Position numbers and translations under genes: made by a program
Origin: Nageia nagi
Taxonomy: Eukaryota > Pinophyta
Length of the DNA: 64,000 bases
Direction of reading: 5' to 3'
NCBI GenBank assembly: GCA_050084985.1
Contig: JBITNC010000001.1
Location: 44,268,001-44,332,000 of the forward strand
Notes under the pieces: generated by a model
What the model saw: the letters and a program-made list of their open reading frames with translations, nothing else
The model's database searches: none
Told to the model about the DNA's origin: nothing
Shown here: one piece after another, positions 59,855 to 64,000 of the stretch
Layout of the letters: the number at the start of each line of letters is the position of its first letter
Numbering within the stretch: the stretch's first letter is position 1

Positions 59855-60781
59855 CACTACTAGAAAATAATGTATTTTCATCTTTTTTTTGCATCCAAAT
59901 TAACATAGAATATTTTTTTTGAACTTCAGCACAAAAAATTAATGAAATCAACACAAAAATTTTTGCATCCTTTTTTGCATCACATTTTTGTCAAATTTTA
60001 GTATCGACGTTTGCATCAAATTACCAATTTTTGCATCAAGTTTTCAAAATTTGTATTATTTTTTGTGTTGATTTTTCAAACTTTGCATCAAATTTTCATT
60101 ATTTGAGTCAATTTTTACAAGAAAACATTATAGAATTATAGATCTTTTAGTTTTGTGAGATTTAAAAAAAATAGTTCAAAAAGCTATCAGGATCAAAAGT
60201 TACAACTGTTGTAAGGTACATCATTATTATTAGGTCTTCGAGGTAATGACATTGGTCCATTAAAGGTTTAGTTTTAAAAAATTTGAATTTATTGTCTAAA
60301 TTTTTCCTAAATAATACAACAAAGAGTTTAATGTTATTTTCCATTTCTTGTTGCTTTCTTCTTTGGGCAATTTCTTATTGGCCTTCGAAGGAGTTTTCTT
60401 TTTTGCAACTAGAGATTTCTTTACCACTAGTTTTTTCTCTATGGGCTTCTTCTCTACCTTAGGCACCATAGCTACAATCAAAACCTAAAATCTAAGGAAG
60501 AAAAAAATTAGCTAAAGTCTATGAAATGTGAGGATTATGGGGAGGGTTTGTTGATATATATAGATAGGAGAGGGTATTTTGCTATTGGGTAATCATTTTT
60601 GGTATAGATGGAGGATAAAATGAATGTGAGTCATCGATTGGTGGATTAATGAACATGTGAAAAATGGAAAAAAATTAAAATGATGCATGTCAATGTAGAA
60701 GGATGCAAATTAACATTGGTTTTCAATTTTTCATATTTGAAGATGCAAAAAAGGACACAAATAAGCCTTTTCCTAGTAGTG
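59855..60781 (-). mobile_element. Small CACTA (En/Spm) transposon carrying a gene fragment
   Basis: The ends read CACTACTAGAAAA (59855 on) and, inverted, CACTACTAGGAAAAGG (to 60781): the terminal repeats of a plant CACTA element. Subterminal TTTGCATCAA-type words are repeated many times at the left end (59886-60110) and less often at the right, as is typical of the family. The 3-bp flanks are TGA and TAA, a probable duplication with one mismatch. At 927 bp it has no transposase and is non-autonomous. It interrupts the gag region of Copia G, whose similarity continues on both sides. Confidence 0.82.
60344..60469 (-). pseudogene. Histone H2B N-terminal tail fragment inside the CACTA element
   Basis: From an ATG at 60467-60469 (minus strand) the frame reads MVPKVEKKPIEKK, then lysine-rich sequence, then ANKKLPKEESNKK. 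This has the layout of plant histone H2B tails (M-PK-EKKP-EKK ... KKLPKE ... KK), about 42 residues. The conserved histone-fold part (usually TYKIYIFKVLKQVHPD) does not follow; the frame ends at 60296 in unrelated sequence. Upstream in the same orientation (60480-60660) there is a TATA-like CTATATATATC and a CCAATCGATGACTC stretch, so promoter and 5' UTR were probably captured too. A random lysine-rich ORF is the alternative. Confidence 0.6.
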
Positions 60782-61410
60782 TAAGCTCTAACTATCATTG
60801 GTTGATTGACCTCTTCCTCTACCTCAACTACCTTTGTGACCTCTATCACCACAACCTCTATAGCAACCTCTTGAAGAAGAGTTGGAACTGGAGGAAGTGG
60901 AGGCTTAATCATTCATTTTGAGTTTTCCTTAGAAATTAAGCTTGATTAAGGTCCTCAATCTATCTTTGATCATTTTCTTGTATGTTAAGTACTTAGACTC
61001 CTCTATTACAATGGTGATGGGATCAAACCACTGGAGTAGGCTTATAATAACCTTTTTAATAATCTAAGTGTTATTAATATCATCACCATTAGAATGAATG
61101 GCATTGATCAAGTTTTAAATTTTGTTCATGAAGACATCAATGGTCTCTCCAATAACCATTTTGAGATATTCAAAGTCTCTTTAGAGCATCCATAGCTTGG
61201 TGGCTTTGATCTTGGAAGAGCCCTTGTAGGTACTCCCAAGCATGTCCAAAGAAGTCTTTGAAACTTTACATTATGCTATGTTAGGGAAGATTGAAATATA
61301 TATCTCTCTTTGTAATGCAAATAGAGCTTTGGCATCTTTCTTTCAAGTTTCCAAAAGCTCATTTTCCTCATTTGTTAAGAGTAGTGTGAATTCTACTACA
61401 TTACTTTTGT

Positions 61411-61695
61411 ATAACCTTGGAAGACTATTAGAGTTTATTTTTACTTAGGTATGATTTTACTTAAGTTTCACTAATATTAGAAGGATATTATTTTTCTTAT
61501 ATTTTTACTAATATGCTTATGCTCTAATAACCAACATTTTCTTCATACTATTCCTATTTATGCAAGGCCCCCTTCATGGATGAATTCAATCAAATCTATT
61601 ATTTTAAGCTTCTCTCCTTATTTTTGTGATGCTCTATAAATTTTATGATCTTGGGCCTGGAATGTGTGTTTTGCATTTTTCGACCATTCCTTTCA
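61411..61695 (+). repeat. Possible end of a 5' LTR of gypsy element H
   Basis: A TATA-like CTCTATAAATT (about 61633) and an end TTTCA at 61691-61695 directly precede a primer-site-like sequence. The upstream boundary is unclear, and no partner LTR is in the window. Confidence 0.35.
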
Positions 61696-61707
61696 TGGAA
61701 TCAGAGC
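61696..61707 (+). promoter_or_regulatory. Primer-binding-site-like sequence
   Basis: TGGAATCAGAGC differs by one base from the tRNA-Met complement TGGTATCAGAGC, in the orientation of the gypsy pol downstream. Confidence 0.5.
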
Positions 61708-62480
61708 TTATCAATTTTGTAAATATTCAAAATATATGAAGTTATTTTAATATAATTCTTCTTCATGTCCTTGAATACAAGTTATTGTGTAGAACTCCCA
61801 ATGCAGCTGCTAGCATTTTGGTGGAAATGGATTTATTCCTTATCTCATCTTCATTATGGTTGCATGGAATGGTCATGCATCTATATAAATATCATGTCAT
61901 TTTTAAGACTTCAATTGTCCTTCTTAGCAATCTTTTAGGCCCTCTTAGACCTTGCATTGGTCTTATTGTAGCTTTCCCCTCTGCTCTACATGGATCTAGT
62001 TTGCATCTCATAGTATGTGGTGTGAATGATATCTCTATCTATGTGCTCCATATTGTAGCTTGTCCATGCTCCTATATTAGCTTTGGATCATAAATGGATT
62101 TTTTCTTAATGTGAGCTTGTTTTTTTGAATGCATTAATCAACAATGTGCAAGTCTCATGATCTCTCCAACTCTCGATTCTATGACTCATGTGTCTCTTCT
62201 AACTACAACTTTGGATTTGGTTTGACATATTCTATTGTATTTTCTCAATTAATACCCTCAACCTTCCAAGTGCATCCTTTCTAAGTGAGATTTTACATTT
62301 TTGTATCTAAAGCCCAAAAATAATTGTTGGTTCTTCAGTTTGCTAGGCAAGTTTACTATTGGGAGTCCATATTTATTATTTATTTTTTATTGTTATTGGT
62401 AATCAAATTTCAATTCTATGTGTATATTTGGATACACTTTTTGTGTAGATCAATTTTTTATTTTTAGATCACGTAAATCT
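61708..62480 (+). other. Leader or deleted gag region of gypsy H
   Basis: No capsid sequence is recognisable. One open frame (61785-62093) is without known similarity. The distance from the primer site to the zinc knuckle is under 1 kb, so most of gag seems to be missing or too eroded to see. Confidence 0.35.
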
Positions 62481-64000
62481 AAGCTAAAATACAAAAGTTA
62501 CAAGGGTTTAAATATGGAAAGAATGATGATTTCGAGATAATCCACACCAAGAGGAAATACCATTCTTGTAAAGGCAAAGGAAATTTTTATGGAGATTAAG
62601 AGAAATATTCAAAGTTCAAAATCATGTGCTACAATTGTGGCAAGGAGGGTTATAAATATATGGAGCGTAAAGCAAGAAATAAAATGAAAAATAAAGTTAA
62701 TAGAGTTGAAGATGAAGAGAGTGATGGAGCAAATTCAAATCATGGGACTTCTCTTAGTCAAATTGAACAACTGATGATAAGGAGAGTACTTGTGATAAAT
62801 GAAAAGAGTGTTGAACCATGGGAAAGGAAAAACATTTTTTATATGAAGGTCAAGTTTGATGGTAAATTTTGTGATGTTATTATTGATGATGGTAGCATAA
62901 ATAATTTGGTCTCCATATACATGGTAGAAAAATTATCATTGCCCACTTTTCCACATGTGAAACCATACAGAGTTTCATGGTTAAATAAAGGTCACCAAGT
63001 GTTGATGAATCAATGTTGTGAAGTTCCTTTTGAGAGAATCTGTTACACCAATCAAGTGTTATGTGATGTCATTCCAATGTATACTTGTCAGTTAATCCTA
63101 GAAATTAGGCCATGTTAGTATGATAGAAAATATCAACATGATGGATGAAAGAATCATGTTACAATGGAAAAAGATGGTTGTTCAAACCTTGTAAAGTTAC
63201 TCTTATTGAAGCTATAAGTGTATTAGCATTGTTGGGAGCAAATGCATTCCTTACTTAGACAAAGGAAAATAGTTTTGCTATCTAATTTTTCCCAAGGACC
63301 CTCAAAAACAAGAGGTAGTGCCTAAAGAGATTACAACAATCTTGAAGGACTATTAGAGAATTATGGTAGATGGAGATATTATAGTTGGTCTACCACCAAT
63401 GAGATGAACTTCTCATCAAATGGATATGATTCCAAGAGCTAGTTTGCCAAACCAAGCACCCCATAGGATGGATCTAATACAAACAATGGAATTGAATAAG
63501 AAAGTACAAGTATTTTCTTGAGAGAGGGTTGATAAGAGAGATTTTGAGCCCTTATGTTGTACCTATTGTTCTTAATCCAAAGAAAGATGGAAAGTGGAGG
63601 ATGTGCATAGATTCAAGAGTTATCAATAAGATTACTATTAGGTATAGATTCCCTATTTCAAGAATGGATGATTTGTTGGATAATTTGTGGGGTTCTAGTT
63701 TCTTGTCTAAGATAGAATTCAAGAGTGGGTATCACTAAGGGATGAGTGGAAGACTACATTATGGACAAAGGATGGTCTTCATAAGTGGTTAGTTATGCTA
63801 TTTGGGCTATCAAATGCACTAACTCATTCATGAGATTGATGATAGAAGTGTTGAAACCATTCCTTAATAAGTTTGTAATTGTTTACCTTGATGATATATT
63901 AGTTTACAATAAGACAAAAGAACGTGTGAACCATTTAAAAGTTATCTTAGATAAATTACAATAACAAAAACTATTGATAAACTTAAACAAGTGTTCATTT
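62480..64000 (+). pseudogene. Ty3/gypsy pol (knuckle, protease, RT), runs off the window
   Basis: The open frame at 62624-63118 begins with MCYNCGKEGY, a CCHC knuckle whose histidine and last cysteine are lost. The protease region follows: FYMKVKFDGKFCDVIIDDGS (the catalytic DSG/DTG reads DDG), then LVSIYMVEKLSLPTFPHVKPY and VSWLNKGHQ. Reverse transcriptase starts at about 63425 with RASLPNQAPHRMDLIQTMEL, then [50 protein letters not shown], and the polymerase box [14 protein letters not shown] (YLDD, near 63880). Protease before RT with these wordings is typical of plant gypsy pol polyproteins. Several stops and frameshifts make it inactive. Integrase would lie beyond 64000. Confidence 0.85.

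Larger units (their letters stand above)
56700..61400 (-). pseudogene. Copia G gag-pol pseudogene, third lineage, interrupted by a CACTA element
   Basis: Minus-strand order from 61400 downward: gag (LGSTYKGSSKIKATKL, RDFEYLKMVIGETIDVFMNK, EESKYLTYKKMIKDRL, GCYRGCGDRGHKGS), then the CACTA element at 59855-60781, a decayed knuckle, the pre-integrase and integrase (CECYSFGKQHHDAF, KLVYMDLYDPMQTP), RT (QMDVKFCFLNGYLEEEVHMN, EEKVYKLKKVLYGLKQAP) and RNase H (LIDNDDTNIIAMNKNLVFHN, RSKHIDIRYHFMR, ICIKALSKD). Stops and shifts occur throughout. The RT wording places it in a different Copia lineage from both C and F. LTRs were not identified. Confidence 0.8.

Noticed and set aside
60162-60344. Continuation of the H2B-like frame as a fusion protein
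   Set aside because: The histone-fold wording does not follow and the frame changes. It is treated as unrelated interior of the CACTA element.
61785-62093. 102-aa ORF between the primer site and gypsy pol
   Set aside because: Not similar to gag and not in a conserved position. It is probably a chance frame.
1-64000. tRNA or rRNA genes
   Set aside because: No cloverleaf or rRNA core sequence was recognised. The tRNA-like matches are only retroelement primer sites.

Overview
This is eukaryotic nuclear DNA from a land plant, very probably a seed plant and perhaps a gymnosperm. The evidence is AT-rich, intron-like and intergenic DNA, almost no intact host genes, and layer upon layer of plant retroelements: Ty1/copia elements primed by initiator tRNA-Met, LINEs, one Ty3/gypsy element and a CACTA transposon. 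The species cannot be named from the sequence. One host exon is recognisable, the last exon of a hotdog-fold acyl-CoA thioesterase at 766-954 (+). The window is best read as a stratigraphy of transposons.

Left part (1-8167): the thioesterase exon, a weak minus-strand LINE remnant (about 2700-4125), a 33-bp inverted repeat enclosing two ~335-bp tandem units (5662-6625), and the start of a plus-strand LINE reverse-transcriptase pseudogene (7690-8167).

Middle (8168-31730): that LINE is split twice. First comes Copia element A (8168-21479, +), which carries a second damaged copy, B, fused into it. The LINE resumes at 21480. Then comes Copia element C (22586-31730, -), bounded by AATTC target duplications and by two 498-bp LTRs that look identical by eye. 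C is the youngest and best preserved element. Its gag-pol is open apart from one in-frame stop at codon 470.

Right part (31731-64000): anonymous decayed sequence; a non-autonomous relative, E (36655-42463, -); a LINE tail; a fragment of another Copia lineage, F (44513-46440, -); a full-length but decayed sister of A and B, element D (46782-55385, -); a third Copia lineage, G (about 56700-61400, -), interrupted by a 927-bp CACTA element (59855-60781) that appears to carry a histone H2B N-terminal fragment with its promoter; and a gypsy element, H, running off the right edge (about 61696-64000, +).

A, B, C and D share one architecture: ~500-bp LTR, tRNA-Met primer site, a 2.7-3.1 kb leader, gag-pol, and a 3' UTR built from short hairpin-forming repeats. 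Comparing them suggests that the leader is an intron. A donor GAG|GTAAAA lies just after the primer site in all three copies that keep that region (A, C, D), and an acceptor TAG|CA lies 1-2 bases before the gag ATG in all four. Inside this putative intron are a conserved small hairpin, a conserved small ORF beginning MNTSA, GCATGC-rich tandem arrays and, in C, GC-rich cargo resembling pieces of a pentatricopeptide-repeat gene. This spliced leader that carries cargo, and the H2B-carrying CACTA element, are the two most interesting results.
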